Source: JAGVSR01 sp963825555
GTDB taxonomy: Bacteria; Pseudomonadota; Alphaproteobacteria; Rhizobiales; Hyphomicrobiaceae
DNA: 64,000 bases
Assembly: GCA_963825555.1 (NCBI GenBank)
Contig: CAWGTZ010000007.1
Location: forward strand, 62,001 to 126,000
Reading direction: 5' to 3'
The notes under the pieces were generated by a model. The model was not told the origin of the DNA and did not search any database. It saw only the letters and a list, made by a program, of their open reading frames with translations. Positions 1-8,048 of this stretch are shown piece after piece (the stretch's first letter is position 1; every line of letters starts with the position of its first letter). Position numbers and translations under genes: made by a program.

Positions 1-1199
1 GCTATGACGTCAAAGAGCGCAAGCTCATCGTCAATCCAGCCGAAGCCGAGACGGTACGCTTGATTTTTCGGCGCTACGCCGAGCTTGGATCGGTCCGCGT
101 CCTCGCGGGCGAACTCGCCAGTCTTGGTATTGTCAGTAAGCGCCGGCAAGGCGCCGGCGGCGTCCTAGCAGGTGGCAATCGATTTTCCCGTGGCGCGCTC
201 TACACCTTGCTGCAGAATCCAATCTATCGGGGTGAGATTGCACATCAGGGAAAGGTCTACCCCGGTCAGCACGAAGCCATTGTTGAGGCCGAGCACTGGA
301 AACTCGTCCAAGACAAGCTGGCCAGAAACCGACAGGCGCGAGCGCTTGGCGCGACTGCGGAAGAGCCGAGCCTGCTTGCCGGTCTGATTGTAGACGGCGA
401 AGGACACCGCATGACGCCGACACATGCGGTGAAGAAGGGGCGACGCTACCGGTACTACGTCTCGACAGCGCTGATTACGGAGGCTCGCTCGCTTCATGGA
501 AAGGGCTTGCGCGTGCCGGCAGGCGACGTCGAGGCGCTCGTCCTCGATCGGATAAAGGCTTTTTTTTCTTCGGAGCAAAACGTCGGAGAGACGTTATCAA
601 ATTTCGGTCTCGATGCAGCAACGCTTCGCTCTTCAATGAAGAAGGTCGACGAACTCACTCACGGCTGGGCGGCCTTGCCGTCGATCAAGATCCGCGAACT
701 TGTCCGGTCGATTATTGAGCGCGTGTGCGTGCGTGTTGATGAAGTTCTTATCAGTCTCAACAGAAATGAGATCGCAAGGATCCTCGTGGGCGAGGCAACT
801 CGAGAGCTGTCCCGAGAACAACACGAAACCACTGAACTGCGTGCGGAAGCCAAGTTGCGCCGTGCAGGCAAAGGCATCCGACTGATTGTTGGAGGCGGTC
901 GATCTGCCAAGCCGGATCGCCAGATGATCGCGCTGCTCAGAAATGCGTATGCGACCCGCGAGGCCTTGATGTCAGGACGCGATGCAACCATCGACGCACT
1001 CGCACAGCGGCTCGGCGTCAAGCGGGACTATCTCTCGGCACACATGCGCGTCACGTATCTCGCGCCCGGTATCGTCAAAGACCTCTTTGAAGGACGCCAG
1101 CCGGAGGCGCTCACAGCGGCCGGCCTTGTCTCACTCTGCAAAGACCTGCCGCACGACTGGCAGCTGCAGCGGGCTGTCCTCGGATTTGAGACGCGATAG
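1..1199 (+). CDS. Large serine recombinase, C-terminal part (5' end outside window)
   Basis: The reading frame is already open at the first bases of the window (codons from position 3), so the N-terminal catalytic resolvase domain with its serine lies upstream. About 399 residues are visible. They begin in the 'recombinase' domain, with a run resembling ERKLIVNPAEAETVRLIF, followed by a beta-ribbon region in which the usual zinc cysteines are missing (LLAGLIVDGEGHRMTP). A C-terminal part ends in a helix-turn-helix-like stretch (LAQRLGVKRDYLSAHMRV). Family knowledge: such enzymes integrate and excise phages and genomic islands. The gene ends 207 bases from the 3' end of a tRNA gene, so it probably lies at the edge of an integrated element that extends to the left. 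It could also be an old remnant, since activity cannot be judged without the N-terminus. Confidence 0.88.
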   Translation, partial: YDVKERKLIVNPAEAETVRLIFRRYAELGSVRVLAGELASLGIVSKRRQGAGGVLAGGNRFSRGALYTLLQNPIYRGEIAHQGKVYPGQHEAIVEAEHWKLVQDKLARNRQARALGATAEEPSLLAGLIVDGEGHRMTPTHAVKKGRRYRYYVSTALITEARSLHGKGLRVPAGDVEALVLDRIKAFFSSEQNVGETLSNFGLDAATLRSSMKKVDELTHGWAALPSIKIRELVRSIIERVCVRVDEVLISLNRNEIARILVGEATRELSREQHETTELRAEAKLRRAGKGIRLIVGGGRSAKPDRQMIALLRNAYATREALMSGRDATIDALAQRLGVKRDYLSAHMRVTYLAPGIVKDLFEGRQPEALTAAGLVSLCKDLPHDWQLQRAVLGFETR

Positions 1200-1405
1200 C
1201 GTCTGCCACGTCCGAAAAACGATGCGAGTTTGACCGGCCGAAAATGGGCGACAGAGATAAAACGCGCAAAGAGCCGACGAACGTCGTGCAGAGACGGGGG
1301 GTGCGTACGGGCTCGGAAAACTGACGTCGACAAGGCCCGGAAAAGACGCTAGATTTCTGCCTACGGAAATGGCATAATATGCAGCGATATCAATGACTTA
1401 GACGG

Positions 1406-1479
1406 TGGCTGGGGGACTAGGATTCGAACCTAGACAGGCAGAGTCAAAGTTTGCAGTCCTACCATTAGACGATCCCCCA
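1406..1479 (-). tRNA. tRNA-Gln (anticodon TTG), CCA encoded
   Basis: Reading the minus strand gives a full cloverleaf. The acceptor stem is TGGGGGA/TCCCCCA with discriminator G and an encoded CCA. The D arm is GTC-TAATGGTAG-GAC, and the T arm is CTAGG-TTCGAAT-CCTAG. The anticodon loop is CTTTGAC with anticodon TTG, which reads CAA and CAG glutamine codons. The anticodon stem GCAAA/TCTGC has one A-C mismatch at pair 30-40, where most relatives have a Watson-Crick pair. The 3' end points toward the recombinase gene, the usual geometry of a tRNA-associated integration site. Confidence 0.95.
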
Positions 1480-1519
1480 AGACCGTCGCGCCAAGGGCTT
1501 AAAGCCCCGGGAAGCGCGC

Positions 1520-1548
1520 CGTATAGCAGGTGAGCCCGCCCCGGGCAA
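1520..1548 (-). promoter_or_regulatory. Probable promoter of tRNA-Gln
   Basis: On the minus strand a -35-like TTGCCC (1543-1548) lies 17 bases before a -10-like TATACG (1520-1525). A GC-rich discriminator follows, and the mature tRNA starts about 40 bases downstream. The spacing and discriminator fit a stable-RNA promoter, but this is read by eye only. Confidence 0.4.
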
Positions 1549-1635
1549 GCCGTCCGGCGGACCCGTTAGGGGCGCAGTTCCCAAAGGCGGACGGCGAAGG
1601 TCTGATACCCAAGCCGGCGTGGCACTGCGGCTCTT

Positions 1636-2433
1636 TCAGTCGCTCCCAACGCGGATGGTGTCGCCACCTGGTGGCGCGACGGCGCCCCCCTCCTCAGGAT
1701 AATCGACACGGGCGAGATAAAGCCCGCTAGCAGGGGCGACGGGGCCGCAGTGCCTCCGGTCCCGTGCCATAAGCGCGGCAGCCACGTCGTCCGGGCGCCA
1801 CTTTTTCTCACCGACAAGCTTCAACGTGCCAACCATGGAACGAACCTGATTGTGCAGGAAGGAGCGCGCGGAAGCTCTGATGATAATCTCGCTGCCCTCA
1901 CGCGCGACGTCGAGTCGGTCGAGCGTACGAATTGGCGAAGCCGCCTGGCACTGCACAGCGCGGAAGGTTGTGAAGTCGTGCCGGCCGACAAGGTGAACGG
2001 CGGCTTGCCTCATGGCCTCTACATCAAGTGGCCGGACGAGCCACCACACGCGATTCCTGTCCAGCACCGGCCGGGCTCGACGGGTCAGGATGCGATAGAT
2101 GTAATGGCGCGCACTGGCACTGAACCGCGCATCGAACGTGGACGGTACCTCGGTGCAACCAAGTATCACCGCCAGGTTCGGCTTCAGATGGAAATTGACC
2201 GCGTCGCGGACCTTGTCCGGAGCCCAGTCGCGCTCCAGATCGATATGCGCGACCTGCCCCAGCGCATGCACGCCGGCATCCGTGCGCCCGGCACCTTTCA
2301 CCGTCACCCGCTCGCCGGAGAAGCGGAAGATCGCCTCCTGAAGCGCCCCCTGCACGGAAAGACCCACCGGCTGGATCTGCCAGCCGACGAACGGCGTGCC
2401 GTCGTATTCGATATCTAATCTGTAGCGCGGCAT
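1636..2433 (-). CDS. truA: tRNA pseudouridine(38-40) synthase TruA
   Basis: TruA converts uridines 38, 39 and 40 of the tRNA anticodon stem to pseudouridine. The 265-residue protein starts MPRYRLDIEYDG, the standard TruA start. The open frame continues 57 codons further upstream but that part has no family resemblance and overlaps the upstream intergenic region. The catalytic motif GRTDAGVHA has its aspartate at residue 52. Normal length for the family. It is the last gene of a minus-strand def-fmt-truA group, the order common in alphaproteobacteria, interrupted here by one small secreted-protein gene. Confidence 0.96.
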   Translation of the reverse strand: MPRYRLDIEYDGTPFVGWQIQPVGLSVQGALQEAIFRFSGERVTVKGAGRTDAGVHALGQVAHIDLERDWAPDKVRDAVNFHLKPNLAVILGCTEVPSTFDARFSASARHYIYRILTRRARPVLDRNRVWWLVRPLDVEAMRQAAVHLVGRHDFTTFRAVQCQAASPIRTLDRLDVAREGSEIIIRASARSFLHNQVRSMVGTLKLVGEKKWRPDDVAAALMARDRRHCGPVAPASGLYLARVDYPEEGGAVAPPGGDTIRVGSD

Positions 2434-2524
2434 GACTGGGGCTGAACCGAAAGGAAAGGAGCGCCGCATCGGTGTGCGGCGCTCCCTTATGACACGTTCC
2501 GGCTGGTGCTCAACCCGTGCGCGA

Positions 2525-2878
2525 TCAGCACGAGGTTCCGACAGCGGGAATGCATGGCGGCGCATAGGAGTAAGGGTATCGCGACCAACCCCAACCGCGA
2601 TCATAGCGGTGTATGTTCGTCGTGCGGTTTACCGAATGGCTCTGCGAATTGACGTTGACGTCGGCGAGGCCGAGATTCAGAGGCGTCGCTCCACCGGGAT
2701 TGATGATGACGTGGCGCTCCGGCGGTAGCGGACGGAAGACACGAACACCCTCTTCGATGGTAACGATGGCACCATAGACCGGGCGCGGCTCTATCCGCGT
2801 CGTGGACTGCGCGAACGCGGCAGAAACCCCGGCAAGCGCGGAGAGCGCGGCGCCAAGAACAAGAACGCGATACGACAT
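2525..2878 (-). CDS. Small secreted protein, function unknown
   Basis: 117 residues. Residues 1-23 form a signal peptide (hydrophobic LVLGAALSALAGVSAAFA, cleavage likely after AFA-Q). The mature part contains the segment YGAIVTIEEGVRVFRPLPPE and an Asn/Arg/Tyr-rich tail with three aromatic pairs and two cysteines near the C-terminus. The pattern resembles short exported proteins found in Hyphomicrobiales, but I do not recognise a named domain. It sits between fmt and truA on the same strand (76 bases from the fmt stop), so it may be co-transcribed with them. Likely periplasmic. Confidence 0.72.
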   Translation of the reverse strand: MSYRVLVLGAALSALAGVSAAFAQSTTRIEPRPVYGAIVTIEEGVRVFRPLPPERHVIINPGGATPLNLGLADVNVNSQSHSVNRTTNIHRYDRGWGWSRYPYSYAPPCIPAVGTSC

Positions 2879-2954
2879 GAGGCGAACTCCAACTGCAACA
2901 TGATGGCTTGGAGACGCATGTTAGTGCAGGCGGGCGGCCGCCGGCGGGCGTTCT

Positions 2955-3896
2955 TTACGTTTGCTTAACGGTTGCCCCTCCAGCCAAGGGAAAGCCCCGC
3001 AGGAATTCTGCTGCAGTCATGGGACGCTTTCCCGCCCGCTGCACCGTAACCAAGCGGATGGCTCCCTCTCCGCAAGCAATTGTCAGACGATCGTCGAGAA
3101 AGGCGCCCGGCTTTCCAGGCCCGTCAACCATCTCCGACCTCAGGACCTTGACCCTTTCGATGCTTCCCGCCGGACCCATCACTTCGAACCAGGCCCCCGG
3201 GAATGGCGACAATCCGCGGATCTGGTTATGGACCTCGGCGGCTGGCCGCGCGAAATCGATCCGCGACTCGGCCTTGTCGATTTTTGCGGCATAGAGGATG
3301 CCGGTTTCCGGCTGCTGCACCGGTACGAGCCGGCCATCTTCAAGGTCGGCGAGTGCTGACACGATCAGCTTCGCGCCCTCGGCTGCCAATCGATCGTGCA
3401 ACTCACCCGCCGTGATGTCCGGTCCGATGGGCAAGACCGTGGTTGCGCACACCGGTCCCGTATCAAGCCCCTCCTCCATCCGCATGACCATGACCGCCGT
3501 GTCCCGGTCGCCGGCCATGATCGCCCGCTGGATGGGAGCCGCACCGCGCCAGCGCGGCAACTTGGACGCATGCACGTTGTAGCAACCGAGACGGGTAGCC
3601 TCGAGAACCGCGCGCGGCAGCAGCAGGCCATAGGCCACAACAACCGCGGCGTCGGCTTCATGTGCTCGGAAAGCGTCCTGTTCCTGCGCCCCCTTGAGAC
3701 TCTTCGGCGTCAGAACGGGAAGGCCCAGAGCTTCGGCGCGCATATGTACGGGCGATTTGCGCTCTGCCATGCCTCGGCCTGCCGGCCGCGGTGGCTGGGA
3801 ATAGACGGCGACGATGTCGTGCCCGGCCGCGACGAGCGCCTCAAGGCAGGGGACGGCGAAGTCCGGTGTCCCCATGAATACAAGCTTTAGCGTCAT
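2955..3896 (-). CDS. fmt: Methionyl-tRNA formyltransferase
   Basis: Fmt formylates initiator Met-tRNA using 10-formyl-tetrahydrofolate. The 313-residue protein has the N-terminal Rossmann-type formyltransferase domain starting LKLVFMGTPDFAVP. The active-site segment NVHASKLPRWRGAAPIQ contains the conserved Asn and His, with the catalytic Asp in EEGLDTGPV. The C-terminal tRNA-binding domain includes SPFPGAW. Length is standard. It lies 67 bases downstream of def on the same strand: the pair adds and later removes the formyl group from nascent proteins. Confidence 0.97.
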   Translation of the reverse strand: MTLKLVFMGTPDFAVPCLEALVAAGHDIVAVYSQPPRPAGRGMAERKSPVHMRAEALGLPVLTPKSLKGAQEQDAFRAHEADAAVVVAYGLLLPRAVLEATRLGCYNVHASKLPRWRGAAPIQRAIMAGDRDTAVMVMRMEEGLDTGPVCATTVLPIGPDITAGELHDRLAAEGAKLIVSALADLEDGRLVPVQQPETGILYAAKIDKAESRIDFARPAAEVHNQIRGLSPFPGAWFEVMGPAGSIERVKVLRSEMVDGPGKPGAFLDDRLTIACGEGAIRLVTVQRAGKRPMTAAEFLRGFPLAGGATVKQT

Positions 3897-3963
3897 CGAT
3901 GATCAAGCCTCGACAGGCAGGTCCGAGCGAAGGCTGAGCCGAAACGGCAATTGCCGCCTGGCG

Positions 3964-4482
3964 TCAAAGTGGGCTGTCCTGGCGGGCGAGCTTCTTGAAC
4001 TTGCGAAGGACCATGTCGCGCTTCAGGCGCGAGAGAAAATCGATGATCAGCTTACCCTCCAGGTGGTCGAGTTCGTGCTGGATTGCGGTCGCCAGCAGGC
4101 CGTCGACGTCCTCCTCCTGCAGCTTGCCCTCCCGATCGAGATACTTGAGTCGCAGAGTGGACGGCCGTTCGATGTCGACCCGAAAATCCGGGATCGAAAG
4201 GCAGCCCTCCTCATAAACGCGGCTTTCAGGTCCGAGCTGAAGGATCTCCGGATTAATCAGAACGCGCGGATCACGCGGCTCACCCTCGTTGGAGCAGTCG
4301 AGCACCAAGAGGCGGCGCGGCACGCCAACCTGGATCGCCGCAAGCCCGATTCCGGGCGCTTCGTACATGGTTTCGAGCATGTCATCCGCCAACCGCTGGA
4401 TCTCTGCGTCCACGCGCTCAACAGGTGCGGAGACCTGGCGCAGGATCGGGTCGGGAATGGTGACGATCGGGAGCTTAGCCAT
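3964..4482 (-). CDS. def: Peptide deformylase
   Basis: Metallo-hydrolase that removes formyl from the N-terminal methionine of new proteins. All three family motifs are present: GIGLAAIQVG, EEGCLSIP (metal-binding Cys) and QHELDHLEG (two metal-binding His and the catalytic Glu). The chosen ATG gives MAKLPIVTIPDPILRQ, the family's normal start, and 172 residues. A TTG codon three codons upstream could extend it by MSN but has no better ribosome binding site. Same operon direction as fmt. Confidence 0.97.
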   Translation of the reverse strand: MAKLPIVTIPDPILRQVSAPVERVDAEIQRLADDMLETMYEAPGIGLAAIQVGVPRRLLVLDCSNEGEPRDPRVLINPEILQLGPESRVYEEGCLSIPDFRVDIERPSTLRLKYLDREGKLQEEDVDGLLATAIQHELDHLEGKLIIDFLSRLKRDMVLRKFKKLARQDSPL

Positions 4483-4566
4483 ATTGCTCAAATAAGAGAG
4501 GGATCGGACAGGGTCAATGTCCGATCGACCGTCTGCGCACCAAGTCGCGGGATCCTGTGACAGTCG

Positions 4567-5292
4567 TCAACCGCGCGCCCGGCCCATCCAGGACCGGACG
4601 GCGTGGCGACCGATGAGCGACAGGATCTTGGTCCCGGCGAGAATAGTGCCCTTAACCGTTCCGGAGATTTTTGAGACGCCGATTCGTGCGCGGTAGCGCA
4701 CCGGAACCTCCAGGACGCGGAGGCCCTTCTCAATCGCCTTCAACTGCATTTCCACGGTCCAGCCGAAGGTCCGGTCGGCCATGCCCAGCCGGTCGAGTGC
4801 TGGGCGCGAAATAGCCCTGAATGGCCCAAGATCCGTGTAGCGCACACCCCAGATGAGGCGGATGAGGCGCGTGGCGAGCCAATTTCCGAACACCTGCGGA
4901 ACCGTCATGGATCCGGCCTCCCGCCCGCCTAGGGCCCGGGAACCGATGACGAGATCGGCCGCGCCGGCCAGCTTCGGATCAATCAGGATCGGATCGACGA
5001 TCGCTGCCATATCTTCCACGTAGTCGGAACGGTCTCCGTCCGCGAACACGACGATGTCGACGCGTGGTAAAGCTGCGATCCCGGCAAGGCAGGCTGCGCC
5101 GTATCCGGGCTGGGGCTCGTAAACAACGATAGCGCCGGCCGCGCGCGCCACCGCGGCGGTCCGATCGTTCGATCCGTTGTCGGCCACGACCACGGCATCG
5201 ACCCAGTCAGGAAGATCGGCAAGAACAAGGCCGATGGCGCCTTCCTCGTTGCGGGCCGGAATGACGACCCCGATGCGTTTTCCCTTACGCAT
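4567..5292 (-). CDS. Family 2 glycosyltransferase (dolichol-phosphate-sugar synthase-like)
   Basis: 241 residues. N-terminal GT-A fold: GVVIPARNEEGAIGLVL, then a nucleotide-sugar site VVADNGSNDRT and the metal-binding motif ADGDRSD (about residues 84-90). The C-terminal half has the segment GPFRAISR typical of polyprenyl-phosphate sugar transferases, and no transmembrane domain. The start is the ATG that overlaps the previous gene by 8 bases (translational coupling); an ATG 30 bases further up is possible. It follows a membrane GT-C enzyme and a GT4 enzyme. A plausible role is to make a polyprenyl-linked sugar donor for the GT-C protein, which is inferred from the context. Acceptor and sugar are unknown. 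Confidence 0.85.
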   Translation of the reverse strand: MRKGKRIGVVIPARNEEGAIGLVLADLPDWVDAVVVADNGSNDRTAAVARAAGAIVVYEPQPGYGAACLAGIAALPRVDIVVFADGDRSDYVEDMAAIVDPILIDPKLAGAADLVIGSRALGGREAGSMTVPQVFGNWLATRLIRLIWGVRYTDLGPFRAISRPALDRLGMADRTFGWTVEMQLKAIEKGLRVLEVPVRYRARIGVSKISGTVKGTILAGTKILSLIGRHAVRSWMGRARG

Positions 5293-6745
5293 GGTCCGCC
5301 TCACGCGGTCGGCGCGCTTCACGGACGTCGAGAAGGAAAGCAGCGAAGATGGGCAGCCAGACGAGCCAGACGATCACGCGCGCAAACGTGCGATAGTCGT
5401 CAATCGACAAGTAATGGAAGCCCGCATAGTAGATCGGCAATAGAACGGTTGCAGCGAAGAAACCACGCCAGGGATGAACACACGCCAGCGGCAGAACCCA
5501 AACCAGATACCAGGGGAACTGAGCGGGGCTCAGCAGAAGCAGCGCCGTAACAATGAGTGCTGCTCGGCGCACTTCATCTTGCGGACCAGAGAGCGGCGTC
5601 CGCACGACCAATGCGATCACGATGGCCAGTGCCGTCGCGAACAGACCACGGGCCGCAAGGGCCGACGTCGACACCGGAACGCCCCAAGACGTGAGCAGGC
5701 CGCGCAACAGATCGGCGACCACCGGGAACACGGCGTTGTTCGTCTGCCAGCGTTGTGCATAGGCACGAAAGCCCGAGGTCTCGTCCAGACCGCCGGCGAG
5801 GACCGGCCAAGCAATAAGCCCCAGGACAACAACAACAAGTGCGGTCACGCGCAAGACCGCCGCGCGATCGCTCCACAGGGGCCGCAGCACGAGCGGCATT
5901 AGAATGACTGGCCAGATCTTCACACCGGCGGCCAGTGCAAGCAGTCCGCAGGCGGATACGCGCCAGCCGCGCACGGCGAGCAGAAGCCCCCCCAGAACAA
6001 ACGGCATCAGCAGAGCGTCCATGTGCGCGGAGTTCACGAGTTCTTTGACGACGACCGGGTTCCACCAGTAGACGGCGGCCCAAGCGGCGGGTCGCAAAAC
6101 GGTGCCCAAGAGGGCGAAGATCAAAACCAGCGTCACGACCTCGGCCACGAGGCAAACAGCGCGCCAGGATTCCAAACTCCAGGGCTGCATCCAGTAGGCG
6201 AGTGCGAATCCCGCCTGCGCGACGGGCGGGTAGATCGTTTTGAGTTGCGAATGATTGATGCGCTCGATGACAACGCCGGATTCGTGCGCAAGCAATTGTA
6301 ACGATCCGGCGAAGGCCTCTCCCTGGGCCTCGTCCGGAGAGACGGCATATGGGTTTACGCCATGCGCGGTTACCGCGCCGTCCCACAGGTAGCGATACCA
6401 GTCGTCCTCGAGCGCGGGTGTCGAGCCCAGGAGTGCCAGGCGCAGAGCAAATCCGACCGCCACGATGAGAGCGATCAAGCGCCAGTCGCCACCCATGCCG
6501 GCGCGATCCGTCCAGTGCAACAGCGGCAGTAGAAGTGAAAAAGCCAGCCCCGCTCCAGCCAGACCGGCAGCCAGCATGAGTGACGGCTTGTCTTTGAGAA
6601 ATATCGCGTAGTCGAAGTACCCGGAGAACGCCGCCAGGGCCGAGGCACAGCCCAGGAGCACGGCGCCCACGCCGGCCCAGGCCAGCAGCAGGCGCGCAGC
6701 GTCCGGCGGGGAGGTATCGGGGTTGTCGGGGAATCGAGCCGTCAC
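5285..6745 (-). CDS. Integral membrane GT-C glycosyltransferase (GT87-like)
   Basis: 486 residues with about 10-12 hydrophobic segments starting near residue 18. Between the first segments lies the motif EDDWYRYLWDG (residues 113-123), an extracytoplasmic acidic motif of GT-C enzymes that use polyprenyl-phosphate sugars; the following NPYAVSPDE is also typical of mannosyltransferase-like members. Its stop overlaps the start of the GT2 gene, and it lies about 40 bases downstream of the GT4 gene, so the three appear to be one transcription unit. It probably transfers a sugar onto a lipid or glycan at the periplasmic face. The substrate cannot be read from sequence. Confidence 0.82.
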   Translation of the reverse strand: MTARFPDNPDTSPPDAARLLLAWAGVGAVLLGCASALAAFSGYFDYAIFLKDKPSLMLAAGLAGAGLAFSLLLPLLHWTDRAGMGGDWRLIALIVAVGFALRLALLGSTPALEDDWYRYLWDGAVTAHGVNPYAVSPDEAQGEAFAGSLQLLAHESGVVIERINHSQLKTIYPPVAQAGFALAYWMQPWSLESWRAVCLVAEVVTLVLIFALLGTVLRPAAWAAVYWWNPVVVKELVNSAHMDALLMPFVLGGLLLAVRGWRVSACGLLALAAGVKIWPVILMPLVLRPLWSDRAAVLRVTALVVVVLGLIAWPVLAGGLDETSGFRAYAQRWQTNNAVFPVVADLLRGLLTSWGVPVSTSALAARGLFATALAIVIALVVRTPLSGPQDEVRRAALIVTALLLLSPAQFPWYLVWVLPLACVHPWRGFFAATVLLPIYYAGFHYLSIDDYRTFARVIVWLVWLPIFAAFLLDVREARRPREADHA

Positions 6746-6788
6746 AGTGTGAACTCCACGAACGGCATATGCCCCGGACCGGTCCGGA

Positions 6789-7976
6789 TCACAACCGCAG
6801 CGCGGCCAGATACGATGTCACGGCGCGACCCGTTTCATAGAACCGTTCCGCCTTAGCGCGGCTGGCCCTTCCCTCCGATGGAATGAGGTCACGGTGTGCG
6901 ACAAAACTCGCCATCGCGGTTATCAACGCCTGAGGATCATCAGGAGGCACGAGGCAGCCGTTGACCCGCTCGTCGACAGCTTCGCGGCAACCGGGAAGGT
7001 CGAGCGTCAGGATTGGACGCCCGGCGGCCAGTGCCTCTCTGATGGCCGTCGGACATCCGTCGTCGACAGAGAGATGCACGGCCACGTGGGCTTCGGCCAG
7101 GAGGGCGCGCGGGTCCGTCGCGCGGCCCTGGAATTCTACGCCCGTGACCGTAAGGAGCGTTGTGTCCTGTGCGGCCTCGCGATCGGTTGCGAGCCGGAAG
7201 CGGGCCGGCAATCCCTGCCCTGCGACGGCCCGGGCCGCCGACGCATAGGCTTCCAGCGCGGCGCGCTCGTCCGGGTCGGCGATCATCAAGAAAACGACCG
7301 GCCCGCCGCCTTCGGGCAAAGGACTGAAAGGGAACTCTGCAACGTCGATGCCCGCACCGGGCGTGACGACGGGCGCGTTGCCATTCGCAAGCTTCAGCGT
7401 CTTCGCGACCGTCTCTGCGTCGGCCGTGTTGTGACACACCACGGCGCCGCTCACCTTGACTGCACGACGGTACGACGCGGCGCGGCGAGCGCGCTCCTCC
7501 GCCGTCGAGTCACCTAGATCACTGATGAGCGTGACGATGTGCTTGATGCCCGCTTTGCGTGCGGCTCTCGCCGCAATGGAGGCCAGCCGGGCGGCGGACA
7601 CCAGGACCGTGTCGGCGTTCCATGCCGACAGACTGTCTCTGAGCGCGATCATCAGGCGGCGGTTGGCAAGGAGGGAAAGGCCGGGCGGCTTCGGATCGAA
7701 ATTCCGATGCTCGCAGCCCAGCGCATGAAGGGCGGCGATTTCGCCGGCGAGCTGCGAGGGTGCCAGCACGAGCACTTCGTGTCCGCGGTCGCGGACGGCA
7801 CGGATCAGGAGGGCCCGGTCGCGCAAAACGCCTGCGAGCGAAGGCGCAATGATCGCAAAGCGCTTCTTGTCTCCGGCTGGCAGTTCACTGGACGGCATGA
7901 AAAACTCGCGTTGGTACTTCGCGGCAACGGGACCGCGCCCATCATGCAATACGCGCGACAACCTCTCAAACCGCAT
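6789..7976 (-). CDS. Family 4 glycosyltransferase
   Basis: 395 residues. The N-terminal GT-B domain begins at KKRFAIIAPSLAGVLRDRAL and continues with VLVLAPSQLAGEIAALHALG. The C-terminal nucleotide-sugar domain has HLSVDDGCPTAIREALAAGR, with the family's second conserved Glu in the expected place, and NGCLVPPDDPQAL. No transmembrane segment is visible, so it probably acts at the cytoplasmic membrane face. The ATG at 7976 was kept; an ATG at 7898 (26 codons in) would start close to the conserved domain and is equally possible. Part of the GT4/GT-C/GT2 group downstream of a MATE transporter. Confidence 0.82.
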   Translation of the reverse strand: MRFERLSRVLHDGRGPVAAKYQREFFMPSSELPAGDKKRFAIIAPSLAGVLRDRALLIRAVRDRGHEVLVLAPSQLAGEIAALHALGCEHRNFDPKPPGLSLLANRRLMIALRDSLSAWNADTVLVSAARLASIAARAARKAGIKHIVTLISDLGDSTAEERARRAASYRRAVKVSGAVVCHNTADAETVAKTLKLANGNAPVVTPGAGIDVAEFPFSPLPEGGGPVVFLMIADPDERAALEAYASAARAVAGQGLPARFRLATDREAAQDTTLLTVTGVEFQGRATDPRALLAEAHVAVHLSVDDGCPTAIREALAAGRPILTLDLPGCREAVDERVNGCLVPPDDPQALITAMASFVAHRDLIPSEGRASRAKAERFYETGRAVTSYLAALRL

Positions 7977-8048
7977 ACTTCAGGACGTGATTCTTGGCGA
8001 CCTCAATCGACAGGTGCGGCGATGCCTTTATCCTACAAATGGGCCGGC

